Source: Fontibacillus panacisegetis (GTDB taxonomy: Bacteria; Bacillota; Bacilli; Paenibacillales; Paenibacillaceae). Taken from it: a stretch of 64,000 bases of DNA. The position numbers and the translations under genes were made by a program. Location: assembly GCF_900102215.1 (NCBI RefSeq), contig NZ_FNBG01000014.1, positions 1-64,000 of the forward strand, in the 5' to 3' direction. Shown here piece after piece: positions 50,509 to 59,373 of this stretch. The notes under the pieces are model-generated. The model was given only the letters and a program-made list of their open reading frames with translations. It did not search any database and was not told where the DNA came from. Numbering within the stretch: the first letter of the stretch is position 1; each line of letters starts with the position of its first letter.

Positions 50509-50608
50509 AACCATTCCTCCATCAACATTGCAAGCGTAATCTGATAGTGTTAGTGTAAGCAAAATTGGTTCAAAAGGAAATCATTAAATTTTTAGGGGGT
50601 AGGCACAT

Positions 50609-51238
50609 ATGCAATTTATTGCCATGCTGACAATGCTAATGGATCATATTGGATTAATCTTTTTTCCTGGCGACATGCTGTGGAGAATCGTGGGCCGGAT
50701 CGCATTCCCTATTTATGCATATGCGCTTGTTCAGGGACACACCTATACATCGAATTATGGAAAATATGTGATACGTCTCTTTTTGATTGCTGTTGTCTCG
50801 CAAGTACCTTATCAAATGGCTTTTAATACAAACGCATTGAATGTAGTTGCCACTTTATTTATGGCGTCCCTTGTATTACGGGTGCTTGACGGAGTTAAAC
50901 CTGGAATCTGGTCGGCTCTGTTTATTTGTGGAATGTGTGTTTTTCTAGAGGTGCTGCCGTTTGATTATGGTGCATATGGACTGTTTCTCGTGCTTATATT
51001 CAAATATGGAAAGTCGACAGAAATGGTGATCATGCATTTGCTGCTTAACTTGATTTATTTGTTATCTTACGGATGGCTTATTCAAATGATTAGCATTGTA
51101 CCAACCCTGATAATTGTGTATGGTCCGAGATTATGGCAAAGGCTGGAGTCATGGAAATTGCCAGGATGGGTGTGGAGAAGCTTCTATCCTGCACATTTGG
51201 CAATGCTTGCGGCATTTGTATATTGGATGAAGGTTTGA
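50609..51238 (+). CDS. TraX-family membrane protein
   Basis: A 209-residue polytopic protein with the TraX signature at its start (QFIAMLTMLMDHIGLIFFPG) and GRIAFPIYAYALVQGHTYTSNYGKYVIRLFLIAVVSQVPYQMAF, which holds the conserved Gly/Arg segments. About seven helices. TraX-type proteins are acyltransferase-like; the E. coli member N-acetylates F pilin, while chromosomal members in Bacillota have no defined role. The RBS is AGGGGG. Confidence 0.88.
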   Translation: MQFIAMLTMLMDHIGLIFFPGDMLWRIVGRIAFPIYAYALVQGHTYTSNYGKYVIRLFLIAVVSQVPYQMAFNTNALNVVATLFMASLVLRVLDGVKPGIWSALFICGMCVFLEVLPFDYGAYGLFLVLIFKYGKSTEMVIMHLLLNLIYLLSYGWLIQMISIVPTLIIVYGPRLWQRLESWKLPGWVWRSFYPAHLAMLAAFVYWMKV

Positions 51239-51269
51239 AGCAGGATGCTGAAGTAATAGGAGGGTACGA

Positions 51270-52175
51270 ATGGAAAAGAAGCAGAATGATGTGTGTCGGA
51301 TTATTCATTTGGTTGATGGAGGTTATCGGTATAGTGACTACATGGTGCAAAGTGAAGGACTGCTTAGAACCTATGCTTGCTTAAACCAAATACAAATTGG
51401 AGAGAGTGTTCTTGGAAAGCCCATTCATGCATGGGTTATTGGAAATGGAAAAGAGCTCTTGCATATTAATGCCGCGGTGCATGCCAATGAATGGATTACG
51501 GCTCCATTATTACTGCGTTTTATTGAAGATTTAGCTACTGAGTATGGGTTGATACAAAAAATTGAAGATAAAATTGCTCTCTGGGTAGTCCCCATGGTGA
51601 ATCCCGACGGGATAGATTTGGTCCAGAATGGTATTCCTAATGGATGCACTGATCTGGAACGAGAGCAGCTTTTGGCGTGGAATGATGGCAATCCCGATTT
51701 TAGCCGCTGGAAAGCTAACATTCGAGGCGTTGATTTGAACGACCAATTTCCGGCTTTTTGGGAAGAAGAACGGGGCAGACGCGGGCGAAAAGGTCCGGCC
51801 TGGCAGGATTACAGCGGACCTCATCCGCTCAGTGAGCCAGAGGCAATCGCATTGGCGGATTTAACGAGAAAATGCAATTTTAGTCGTGTTATGTCGCTTC
51901 ATACTCAAGGGCGGGAAATTTATTGGAATTATCGTGATATGGAACCTCAGCAAGCGGAAGAAATAGCAAATCAGCTTGCAAATACTGGCGGATATCGAGC
52001 AGTCAGGCTAAGTGGAAGTGATGCTGGTTATAAAGACTGGTTTATTCAGGAGTTTCGACGTCCCGGTTTTACTGTTGAAGCAGGGGAAGGGATTAATCCG
52101 CTGCCTGCTGAGCAGTTTGATAAGATTTATGATGAGTTGGCTCTAATTATGGATAAATTTGTGCGGGGCAACTGA
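51270..52175 (+). CDS. M14-family zinc carboxypeptidase
   Basis: A 301-residue peptidase. The zinc motif HxxE is in NAAVHANEWITAP (His71, Glu74), the third ligand His is in VMSLHTQGREIYWN, the substrate-binding NPDG is in VPMVNPDGIDL, and the catalytic Glu region is GFTVEAGEG near the end. It resembles gamma-D-glutamyl-meso-diaminopimelate peptidases (YqgT/ENP1), which cut peptidoglycan peptides. No signal peptide is seen, so it may act in the cytoplasm or sporangium. The RBS is AGGAGGG. Confidence 0.9.
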   Translation: MEKKQNDVCRIIHLVDGGYRYSDYMVQSEGLLRTYACLNQIQIGESVLGKPIHAWVIGNGKELLHINAAVHANEWITAPLLLRFIEDLATEYGLIQKIEDKIALWVVPMVNPDGIDLVQNGIPNGCTDLEREQLLAWNDGNPDFSRWKANIRGVDLNDQFPAFWEEERGRRGRKGPAWQDYSGPHPLSEPEAIALADLTRKCNFSRVMSLHTQGREIYWNYRDMEPQQAEEIANQLANTGGYRAVRLSGSDAGYKDWFIQEFRRPGFTVEAGEGINPLPAEQFDKIYDELALIMDKFVRGN

Positions 52176-52264
52176 CGTTGGTTAGCTAACTTGAGATTCA
52201 TGATCCTATGTTAGATAATGGAGGAAGATGAGGGTATTCTAAAGATAAAAGGGAGGCAAACAAT

Positions 52265-52510
52265 ATGAAATGGTCCAAACTGTGGTCGTTTCGCCATTGG
52301 GGCAGTATTTTTCGCAGAGTTCCGCGGTTGCTTACGTCCCCGCGAATCCCTCTGCTGGACAAGCTGCTGCTTGTAGTACCTGCCCTTGTATATTGGGTCA
52401 TTCCTGATGTGCTTCCTTTTATTCCGATCGATGATATAGCAGTAACGATGCTGTTAATGAACTGGTTCGTTAGCCGGGCTGAACGTAAGGATGACATTAT
52501 GAAACAGTGA
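52265..52510 (+). CDS. DUF1232 (YkvA-type) small membrane protein
   Basis: An 81-residue protein that carries the DUF1232 motif: LLDKLLLVVPALVYWVIPDVLPFIPIDDIAVTMLLMNWF (about 30-68), in which the PDxxPFxPIDD core follows a hydrophobic helix. The function of the family is unknown. The RBS is GGGAGG before ATG 52265. Confidence 0.85.
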   Translation: MKWSKLWSFRHWGSIFRRVPRLLTSPRIPLLDKLLLVVPALVYWVIPDVLPFIPIDDIAVTMLLMNWFVSRAERKDDIMKQ

Positions 52511-52629
52511 AAATATTTGGGATAAATACTTGTTAAATTCAAATCAATACTTCTTTCCCCGGTTTGTTCTATTGTTTTTATTGAAACAAAATCATTATTT
52601 AATGCGTCTGATTGGTTGGAGGTGTTTTT

Positions 52630-53109
52630 ATGAAGAATATACTTATTTTATTATTGATAACTATATTTGGAATCCAATTTTCAGAATCAGAGCAAACAGC
52701 ACTTGTAAAAACGAACGCGTTACCACTTGCTACATCTGAAAATGAACTTTTTTCCGTTAATATTGTAGTTCCAGAAGCAGTTGAAGCGAATGAATCTTTT
52801 ACAATTAATGTCGAATTAAATAATCTAACTGAAAGAGCAATCGAAATAACGACTGGTGATCCGGTATTTTATTATCTGGTACGTGATAGCAGTGGTAAAA
52901 CGATGAACACGATTACAAGAAAGGATGTAGGAATTGTGCAACTGCTGGAGAAAAAAGATGCTCTTACAGAAAAATATCCGTATAGGTTAAAAAAACCAGG
53001 GGTATATGAAATCTCAGCAGTCGCAGAATTTTCTCTACATGTTGGTGATGGCAAAAGTAGAGCTTACAAGATGGAGACAGATTGGAAAAAGATAAAAGTG
53101 ATTGAATAA
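52630..53109 (+). CDS. Exported protein with an Ig-like/BsuPI-like domain
   Basis: A 159-residue protein with a signal peptide (about 1-18, no lipobox Cys). A single beta-rich domain follows: EANESFTINVELNNLTERAIEI, a central DPVFYYLVRDSSGKTM and the end KKPGVYEISAVAEFSLHVGDG. The pattern is like that of BsuPI-type proteinase inhibitor domains but I cannot assign it firmly. ATG 52630 has GGAGG upstream. It appears to be monocistronic. Confidence 0.65.
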   Translation: MKNILILLLITIFGIQFSESEQTALVKTNALPLATSENELFSVNIVVPEAVEANESFTINVELNNLTERAIEITTGDPVFYYLVRDSSGKTMNTITRKDVGIVQLLEKKDALTEKYPYRLKKPGVYEISAVAEFSLHVGDGKSRAYKMETDWKKIKVIE

Positions 53110-53286
53110 TTATAGCCCAGTTTGCCACTTGGACGTATCATCCAAGAATGGGTAGATATTAGGCTGATTATGATGAATAGGCATGATTTATTTGCTTTTG
53201 CGGCCTTGCATGATAGTGCTTGTTTCTTTACAATAGGAATGTTAAGAATATAAAATCAAAAGTCATATTGGAATAGGAGAGATTGT

Positions 53287-53589
53287 ATGAGCGTCAAAAT
53301 TACCCGCAATGCGGCCAAAGTGATAAAGAAAGAACTCGATAAGGAAGAAAATAAGGGTCTTGTACTGAAAGTATTCATTACTCATGCTCATGGAGATCAC
53401 GCTCATTATGGTCTTGATTTGGTGAAGCCAAGCGACAACGATAACATTGTATCAACTGATAAAGAAATCGACGTTATCGTTGATCCGAATGAAAGTCTCC
53501 TTGAGGGCGTGAAGATTGATTATTTGTATCTCCCGGAAGAAGGGTTCATCATTACGAATCCATCCAAAGGCAATCACGGGGACCACTAG
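53287..53589 (+). CDS. HesB/IscA-like protein lacking the ligand cysteines
   Basis: A 100-residue protein with the fold pattern of A-type Fe-S carriers (MSVKITRNAAKVIKKEL; FIITNPSKG at the end). Instead of the three conserved cysteines it has His-rich segments: ITHAHGDHAHYGLDL (His33, 35, 38, 40) where the first Cys lies, and GNHGDH (His97, Asp99, His100) in place of the usual GxCGCG. It contains no cysteine at all. It may bind another metal such as zinc or iron through His/Asp. The DUF1450 gene follows 18 bases later. The RBS is AGGAGAG. Confidence 0.75.
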   Translation: MSVKITRNAAKVIKKELDKEENKGLVLKVFITHAHGDHAHYGLDLVKPSDNDNIVSTDKEIDVIVDPNESLLEGVKIDYLYLPEEGFIITNPSKGNHGDH

Positions 53590-53607
53590 GAAAAAGAAGG
53601 TATTGAC

Positions 53608-53844
53608 ATGGCTAACGATATTCGCATTTGCGACAAATGTAATCATATCCGTATGAAGACATTTATACCCAAGCTCCAAAAGCTCGCACCGGATGCCGAG
53701 ATCAAAGTCGGCTGCAAATCCTATTGCGGACCTTGTGGCAAAAGGGCTTTCGTATATATTAACGGTCGATACGTCAGCGGACCGACTGAGGACGAAGTGC
53801 TGGCGAAGGCCGCTCCTTTCGTCAAGAAGCCTAAGGCAGAGTAA
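53608..53844 (+). CDS. DUF1450 (YuzB-type) cysteine-rich protein
   Basis: A 78-residue protein with five conserved cysteines: CDKCNHI near the start and VGCKSYCGPCGKRAFVYINGRYV in the middle. This is the DUF1450/YuzB family, a thioredoxin-like ferredoxin-type fold of unknown role. It follows the HesB-like gene closely, so the two are probably co-transcribed. The RBS is AGAAGG before ATG 53608. Confidence 0.88.
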   Translation: MANDIRICDKCNHIRMKTFIPKLQKLAPDAEIKVGCKSYCGPCGKRAFVYINGRYVSGPTEDEVLAKAAPFVKKPKAE

Positions 53845-53868
53845 CAGGATCAATCAGATAGTTAGACA

Positions 53869-53932
53869 AAAAAACACCTTTAAGTTGAAAGCAAGTGTTG
53901 AACATGCTTGCCTAGCTTAAAGGTGTTTTATT
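53869..53932. terminator. Bidirectional terminator between the DUF1450 and LTA synthase genes
   Basis: ACACCTTTAAG pairs with CTTAAAGGTGT, with an inner GCAAG/CTTGC stem and A and T runs outside, between convergent genes. Confidence 0.8.
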
Positions 53933-53939
53933 TATTTGG

Positions 53940-55946
53940 TTATTCTCGCAATTTTGGAATCAGATTTGAAGTGATGATGGACTCTGAAATATGAAGCCTC
54001 TTTTTAGCTTCATCATAAGGGATGCGGCATTCCTCAATATTCGTCAATTGGCGGTTACTAAGATTGTAGCAGGACCCGTTCTCAAATCTGTTATCAGATG
54101 AAGGGATATAATATAAATGTTCGGTGCTGAAAGCCCCTGATCGCTGTACAACAAGATACTGCAAGCTTGAAGCTACGTTATCATCATTGTTTTTGTTCGA
54201 AAACATATTATTCCCCATCATAAAACTCTGCTCGGTAGATATTCCTAACAAATGAAGAAGCGATGGTGTCATATCAAGTTGACCTGCAGGCTCTTGACGT
54301 ATTCCAGTTAATTGCCCATCCGGTAAATGGACGAGAAGAGGAACCTGGTTCATGATCTGATGCAAGTCGAGATCACTTAACGATTTTCCTAGAAATTTCT
54401 CATAGTCTGCCTTGCCAGTAATCGAATTATCATGATCACCGTAGAAATATAGAATCGTATTGTCCCAAAGCCCGGCCTCTTTCATCTCTGCTACCAACTG
54501 ACCGAGAGCATCGTCAACATAATGAACCGATTGTAAATAATCACCGAACATCGTACCTTTAAATTTACCTGTATCAAGCGTTTGTAATTCTTCCGGCAAA
54601 GTATACGGGTGATGACTGGACAACGTAATTAAGAAGGAATAGAATGGTTCTTTATTTTTTGACATAAGCTGAAGAGACTGACGGAAAAATGATTGATCGC
54701 CAAGTGACCAGCCAAGCGGTTCATCTATGATGTAGTCTTTTTTGGAATAAAATTGATCGTACCCCAGCTCCCGATACATATTGGTTCGGTTCCAAAAGCT
54801 GCCTTCATAAGCGTGAAATGCTGACGTTGAATACCCGTTTTCTTTCAGGATAAGGGGTAATGCATCATAAGTGTGATCTGGATAACGAACAAATACAGAC
54901 CCGGTTGGCAGCGGATGAAGCGATGTTTGTGAAGAAAAGTCTGCATCAGAGGTTCTGCCTTGACCAGTCTGATGATAGAAATTTGAGAAATACAGGCTCT
55001 CTTTCATCAGCTTATTGAAGTTAGGTGTAATCTCCTGACCATGGATACTTTGACCAATCATAAAGTTCATAAATGCTTCAGCCTGAATTACAACGACATT
55101 ACTGCCTTTATAAGCGCCAAATGTATCGTTAGGGTCGTAACGATTTTGTTTTGTTGTACTAAACCAATTCTCAATGTCATTCATTTCTTCCGTAGAAAGC
55201 TCCGGCTTACCGAGCAGATGCTCTTTAGTGTAGCGGTAAGTATCGAAATAATGGAAGCCTAATAGTCCAGTAACATTATACAAAGACATATTCCACCAAT
55301 TTCCCTTGAACAATTCTCCTGCCCAAGAGTCGGTATAATGCTTGATTGGACCCATTGTCATGACAAAACCGAGTATAAAGGTTACGATTCCAGTGATGAG
55401 ACGTTTAAAAAACGATCTCGATCTTGAGGTATTGTTTTGAGACAGGAACGATAACTGGGAATGAGTCCGGTAATTATATTGGTGTCCGAAGTATTGGTTA
55501 CGACGTTTACGACGGAAGGTGATTGTTATGATCACCAGAGCCCACAGGAACCAATCCGCTATAAACCACAGATCTGACCAATAAATTAGCGATAAAATGC
55601 TGTCCCCAAGCTCTCCGACTTGCCCTGCTTGCATAAGAACTGGAATCGTGATGAAATCCCCGAAATATCGGTAATAAACCATGTCTGAAAATATCAATGC
55701 AGTAAGCAAAACATTTAACACAGCGAGTGATATGGTTCTTGCCCGTTTCGGCAGCCACAAGGTCCAGAACGAAATCATGATGACTGAACCGATGGCAATG
55801 AGGTCGTCGAGCCGATTCATATCGATGTATCTCGCATGAAGATGAGAGTGGAGTATTCTAAGCTTCATATAAATAAATGCGATGAATGCTAGATACTCCA
55901 GCAGCCCTTGTATGGAAGATTTGTTTTGTTTAATTAAAGCTTTCAC
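53940..55946 (-). CDS. LTA synthase family protein (membrane sulfatase fold)
   Basis: A 668-residue protein. Five N-terminal helices (about 15-210) are followed by an extracellular sulfatase-fold domain. The metal site begins at NVVVIQAEAFMNF; the catalytic threonine region is YHQTGQGRTSDADF; later metal motifs are LYFYGDHDNS and HQIMNQVPLLVHLPD. The family polymerises glycerol-phosphate from phosphatidylglycerol into lipoteichoic acid or primes it. The start is GTG 55946 with AAAGGAGC upstream. Monocistronic. Confidence 0.92.
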   Translation of the reverse strand: MKALIKQNKSSIQGLLEYLAFIAFIYMKLRILHSHLHARYIDMNRLDDLIAIGSVIMISFWTLWLPKRARTISLAVLNVLLTALIFSDMVYYRYFGDFITIPVLMQAGQVGELGDSILSLIYWSDLWFIADWFLWALVIITITFRRKRRNQYFGHQYNYRTHSQLSFLSQNNTSRSRSFFKRLITGIVTFILGFVMTMGPIKHYTDSWAGELFKGNWWNMSLYNVTGLLGFHYFDTYRYTKEHLLGKPELSTEEMNDIENWFSTTKQNRYDPNDTFGAYKGSNVVVIQAEAFMNFMIGQSIHGQEITPNFNKLMKESLYFSNFYHQTGQGRTSDADFSSQTSLHPLPTGSVFVRYPDHTYDALPLILKENGYSTSAFHAYEGSFWNRTNMYRELGYDQFYSKKDYIIDEPLGWSLGDQSFFRQSLQLMSKNKEPFYSFLITLSSHHPYTLPEELQTLDTGKFKGTMFGDYLQSVHYVDDALGQLVAEMKEAGLWDNTILYFYGDHDNSITGKADYEKFLGKSLSDLDLHQIMNQVPLLVHLPDGQLTGIRQEPAGQLDMTPSLLHLLGISTEQSFMMGNNMFSNKNNDDNVASSLQYLVVQRSGAFSTEHLYYIPSSDNRFENGSCYNLSNRQLTNIEECRIPYDEAKKRLHISESIITSNLIPKLRE

Positions 55947-56016
55947 AACGTTTATTGCTCCTTTACTAAATGGCAGATTGTTAAGGGGAGGTAAAATTAT
56001 ATGATTATCATACCAC

Positions 56017-56685
56017 TTAAGACACGCGTGTGCTTTGATTGGAAGGTGGAACAGATGTTTTTTGTCTTTTCAAAATTAGCTCAGCCACTATCAAATTAGG
56101 TACCCAGCAGAGCCAGGCGATCACTCGGTAATATTCATTAAAATGTTCTATTCCGAAAATGAGCATGGAAACAGGCAAATAGATTCTAAGAGTTACAGCT
56201 GCAAAAGTAAGAGCATAGTTTCGGGTCATCCATTTTTGATGTGCGATGCGATCTTTATTGACTGCAATGGCTCGAATACCTTGAAGCAAGGTATATAGCC
56301 AAGACATGGATAACAGAAAAAAGCCGATGCTTGAAATGAGGCCACCTGTGGCATAGAATGACAAATAAATCCCTGATAGTCCTGAAAGCACAATACTGCC
56401 GCTATATATTTTACCTATTATTTTGTGAATCTGACTAGATTTAGCTCTAAGCTTGCTAATGAACTGCAACCAGCCAATGGAGATCGCTACAATTGCAGTT
56501 ATGATGTGAATGTAGAGCATAACGTACCAAAGATCAAGAAGCTGCATTTCATTCCATTTGTTCAGAACAAACTCAGCTTTATCAGCTCCGAACCAAAAAT
56601 ACTGTATCGCAAAATACAGACTTACTCCAATCGCCAGAAACGCAACAACACCTAACCTTGTATTAATCTTGATCATTCTTTTCAA
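56017..56685 (-). CDS. DUF2306-family membrane protein
   Basis: A 222-residue protein with six or seven predicted helices. The family pattern is visible as YIHIITAIVAISIGWLQFI, KIIGKIYSGSIVLSGLSGIYLSFYATGG, and RIAHQKWMTRNYALTFAAVTLRIYLP, where conserved His residues (HxxxGKIY, HQKWM) may bind heme or metal. The function is unknown. The start is TTG 56685 with GGGGGGAG five bases upstream. Confidence 0.85.
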   Translation of the reverse strand: MKRMIKINTRLGVVAFLAIGVSLYFAIQYFWFGADKAEFVLNKWNEMQLLDLWYVMLYIHIITAIVAISIGWLQFISKLRAKSSQIHKIIGKIYSGSIVLSGLSGIYLSFYATGGLISSIGFFLLSMSWLYTLLQGIRAIAVNKDRIAHQKWMTRNYALTFAAVTLRIYLPVSMLIFGIEHFNEYYRVIAWLCWVPNLIVAELILKRQKTSVPPSNQSTRVS

Positions 56686-56872
56686 GTATGCTCCCCCCTA
56701 TTATTGAAAACTATCTTCATGCATGTATTGATCTTACAAAAATATCCATGCATAATAATCCGTCTCCAGAAGGATTCTGCATGGAACCAAGGTCGGGTCT
56801 GTTGGTGTGTTGAATATTTTTATTGATGAAAATCACTTACAGCATTTACACTACGCATTAGAGTATATTTAA

Positions 56873-56886
56873 TGTAAACGCTTACT
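56873..56886 (+). promoter_or_regulatory. cre (CcpA) site upstream of the esterase lipoprotein gene
   Basis: TGTAAACGCTTACT matches the cre consensus at all fixed positions except the last base. It lies 19 bases before the esterase start codon, downstream of or overlapping the promoter, where CcpA would repress. Confidence 0.6.
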
Positions 56887-56904
56887 ATAGAAGGGAGTTA
56901 GGCA

Positions 56905-58095
56905 ATGAAAATATTTTGGAGAAAGGGATTACGAATATTTCTTTTGAATATGCTGCTAATCGCAACATTTCTGCTGTCCGCATGCCAAAACAACAGTATT
57001 CAGAAAGAAGAAGGCAAATCAGCTGAGGCTCAGCCTGCCGTAGTTGAGGGTGAAGATGCTAAGAGGGACGTAGTTCAGACGCTCGCTTCTAAAGGCACTG
57101 TCCAATTGGATGAGTTTGAAGGACGTACCATCTACATTTACCTGCCTGCAAACTATCAAAATTCTGACAAGCGGTATCCTGTGGTTTATATGCATGACGG
57201 GCAAAATGTATTTGATGCAAGCACAAGCGGATACGGCAAGGAATGGCAAGTAGATGAGGTTCTGGATAAGCTTGGGCTGGAGCATACAATGAAAGAGGTC
57301 ATTGTTGCTGCGGTAGCTCACGGAGAGGCTGACCGGGCACTTGAGTATGTACCTTTTACAGATCCGATGATTCCTTCTGATGGATTGATTGCTGAAGAGT
57401 TTACTAAATATTTCATTGATCAGATTATTCCTTATGTGGATAGTAAATATCGAACGATTCCGGATCGGGACAACCGAATGATTATGGGTTCTTCCTTTGG
57501 TGGAATACAGGCCTTTTGGATGGGGTATCAACATCCGGAAATTTTTTCGGCAATAGGTGCGGTTTCTCCTTCTACTTGGGTCGATAATCACAGGATATTC
57601 CGGGAAATGGAGAAAACGACAACAGAACATCCTGATGTTCGGATTTGGCTGGATATGGGCGGCACTGAGGGAATGAAGATTGATCCTTTGGTAGATGCTT
57701 TGATAGCACAGGGATTCAAATATGGAGAGGACCTCTTTTATCTAATGGATAAAGAAGGTGAACATGATGAGTTGTCTTGGTCAAAACGTGTGCATAATCC
57801 GCTCCTCATGTTTGGTGGAGATGACCCAAAACAAGCCGTAAGTTTGGAAGTTAATGATTACATGACGTCCTCGCTAGTGGGCGATGGTCTAACCAAGATT
57901 AATCCTGTAGTGACTATGGATAATGGTATGTCCTATACCGTGTCCCAGTTAGCGACCTATAAGGTGCTGAATCCAGAGAACGGGCAAGTTGACAGCAAAG
58001 GCAATGTTACATTTCTTAAAACGGAACGCATCGATGTAGAAGTAAGTTATATGGGAATTACTAAACTTCACACCATTGAATACGGCGGATATTGA
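56905..58095 (+). CDS. Esterase-family lipoprotein (EstD/enterochelin-esterase type)
   Basis: A 396-residue lipoprotein. The signal peptide ends in the lipobox LLSAC (Cys at residue 24), followed by an alpha/beta-hydrolase domain (about 70-310). The oxyanion/active-site motifs are YMHDGQNVFD and the nucleophile elbow MGSSFGGIQAFW; the catalytic His is probably in EGEHDELSW. A C-terminal domain of about 80 residues (VTMDNGMSYTVSQLATYKVLN) is of unknown role. It is likely a surface carbohydrate or siderophore esterase. The cre site suggests carbon catabolite control, favouring a carbohydrate substrate. Confidence 0.88.
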   Translation: MKIFWRKGLRIFLLNMLLIATFLLSACQNNSIQKEEGKSAEAQPAVVEGEDAKRDVVQTLASKGTVQLDEFEGRTIYIYLPANYQNSDKRYPVVYMHDGQNVFDASTSGYGKEWQVDEVLDKLGLEHTMKEVIVAAVAHGEADRALEYVPFTDPMIPSDGLIAEEFTKYFIDQIIPYVDSKYRTIPDRDNRMIMGSSFGGIQAFWMGYQHPEIFSAIGAVSPSTWVDNHRIFREMEKTTTEHPDVRIWLDMGGTEGMKIDPLVDALIAQGFKYGEDLFYLMDKEGEHDELSWSKRVHNPLLMFGGDDPKQAVSLEVNDYMTSSLVGDGLTKINPVVTMDNGMSYTVSQLATYKVLNPENGQVDSKGNVTFLKTERIDVEVSYMGITKLHTIEYGGY

Positions 58096-58137
58096 AAAAC
58101 CCTCCTTGCGGCAATTAATGCCGCGGCGGGAGGGGTC
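58096..58137. terminator. Bidirectional terminator between the esterase and methyltransferase genes
   Basis: CCCTCCTTGCGGCA pairs with TGCCGCGGCGGGAGGG around an ATTAA loop, with an A-run before it. On the minus strand it ends in TTTTT and overlaps the last codons of the methyltransferase gene. Confidence 0.75.
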
Positions 58138-59260
58138 CAAGATACTGCAAATATTGGCATTCGATACGACCGTTAAACAGCTTGCGGCGTTTATCTGCTT
58201 TTCGGCCAAAGTCATGCTCAAATTGCTTTGTAGGAGTAATGGCGAAAAACGACCAGGTTGGAAGCTCTGCCGTTACTCGTCCTAATTGAGATATGAGTCT
58301 GCGAATTTCCTTCTCTTCGCCTATCCGTTCACCATAAGGTGGATTGGTGATCATACAGCCATAATCTCCTTCAGGACGAATTCTGGCGGCAGGCATGACC
58401 TCAAATTTGATCTCTTTAGCCAGTCCTGCGCTTTTAGCGGAGGCATTGGCAATTTCGATCGCAACTGGATCAATATCGCTGCCGGTAATGTTCAGCTCGA
58501 TGTCATCTCTTGAAGCATCGATCGCTTCCTCACGTGCTTGCTGCCACAGTCTCTCTGGAATTTCAGGCCAGGATTCGGCATTAAAGGAACGACGAAGTCC
58601 AGGAGCGATGTTCCAGGCGATTAATGCAGCTTCGATCGGCAAGGTTCCTGATCCACAGCACGGATCGTAGAACGGACGTGAAGGATTCTGATTCCAGCGG
58701 CTAAGCAAAATAAGCGCAGCAGCCATCGTTTCTTTTAACGGAGCTTCTGTTGCTACCTTGCGGTATCCCCGTTTATGAAGTGCTGGACCTGTCGTATCGA
58801 GAGTAAGCAGTGCCATGTCATTAAGCAAAATAATCTCAATCACATAACGTGGACCATTTTCCTGAAACCATTCTGTATGGTAGGACTCTTTCAGCTTCTC
58901 AACAATCGCCTTTTTCACAATTCCCTGACAGGCAGGTACGCTGCTCAGCTGGGATTTGTGAGATCTTCCTTCAACAGGGAATTCACCGTGGGAAGGAATC
59001 CAATCCTGCCAAGGCAGTGCTTTTGTCCCTTCGAACAATTCATCGAAAGTAACAGCCTTGAATTCGCCCATCTTGATCAGGATACGATCGGAAGTTCGCA
59101 GCCATAAATTACATCTGCAAATGTCGATCAGGTCACCTTTAAAGTTAACTCTTCCATTTTCAACCACTGTCTCGGTGTAGCCTAAATCTTTAAGCTCACG
59201 CGCAACTACAGCTTCAAGACCCATAGGCGCGGTAGCGATTAAATCCAATTTACCTGACAT
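58115..59260 (-). CDS. THUMP-domain class I RNA methyltransferase (RlmL/YpsC type)
   Basis: A 381-residue methyltransferase. A N-terminal ferredoxin-like/THUMP region (LIATAPMGLEAVVARELKDLGY to TLDTTGPALHKRGYR) is followed by the SAM-binding domain with DPCCGSGTLPIEAALIAWN and catalytic MITNPPYGERIG. Bacterial members make m2G in 23S rRNA. I chose ATG 59260, which gives the conserved N-terminus of the family; the frame is open to 59329. Confidence 0.9.
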   Translation of the reverse strand: MSGKLDLIATAPMGLEAVVARELKDLGYTETVVENGRVNFKGDLIDICRCNLWLRTSDRILIKMGEFKAVTFDELFEGTKALPWQDWIPSHGEFPVEGRSHKSQLSSVPACQGIVKKAIVEKLKESYHTEWFQENGPRYVIEIILLNDMALLTLDTTGPALHKRGYRKVATEAPLKETMAAALILLSRWNQNPSRPFYDPCCGSGTLPIEAALIAWNIAPGLRRSFNAESWPEIPERLWQQAREEAIDASRDDIELNITGSDIDPVAIEIANASAKSAGLAKEIKFEVMPAARIRPEGDYGCMITNPPYGERIGEEKEIRRLISQLGRVTAELPTWSFFAITPTKQFEHDFGRKADKRRKLFNGRIECQYLQYLGPLPPRH

Positions 59261-59373
59261 TACATTGATCAACTCCATACACTTACTTGTAGGAAATGCT
59301 GAAAAACCATACAATTCAGTATAGGACAATGTGATGTAAATTGCGAGAGGGAAGAAAGGAACGATGTTGTATT

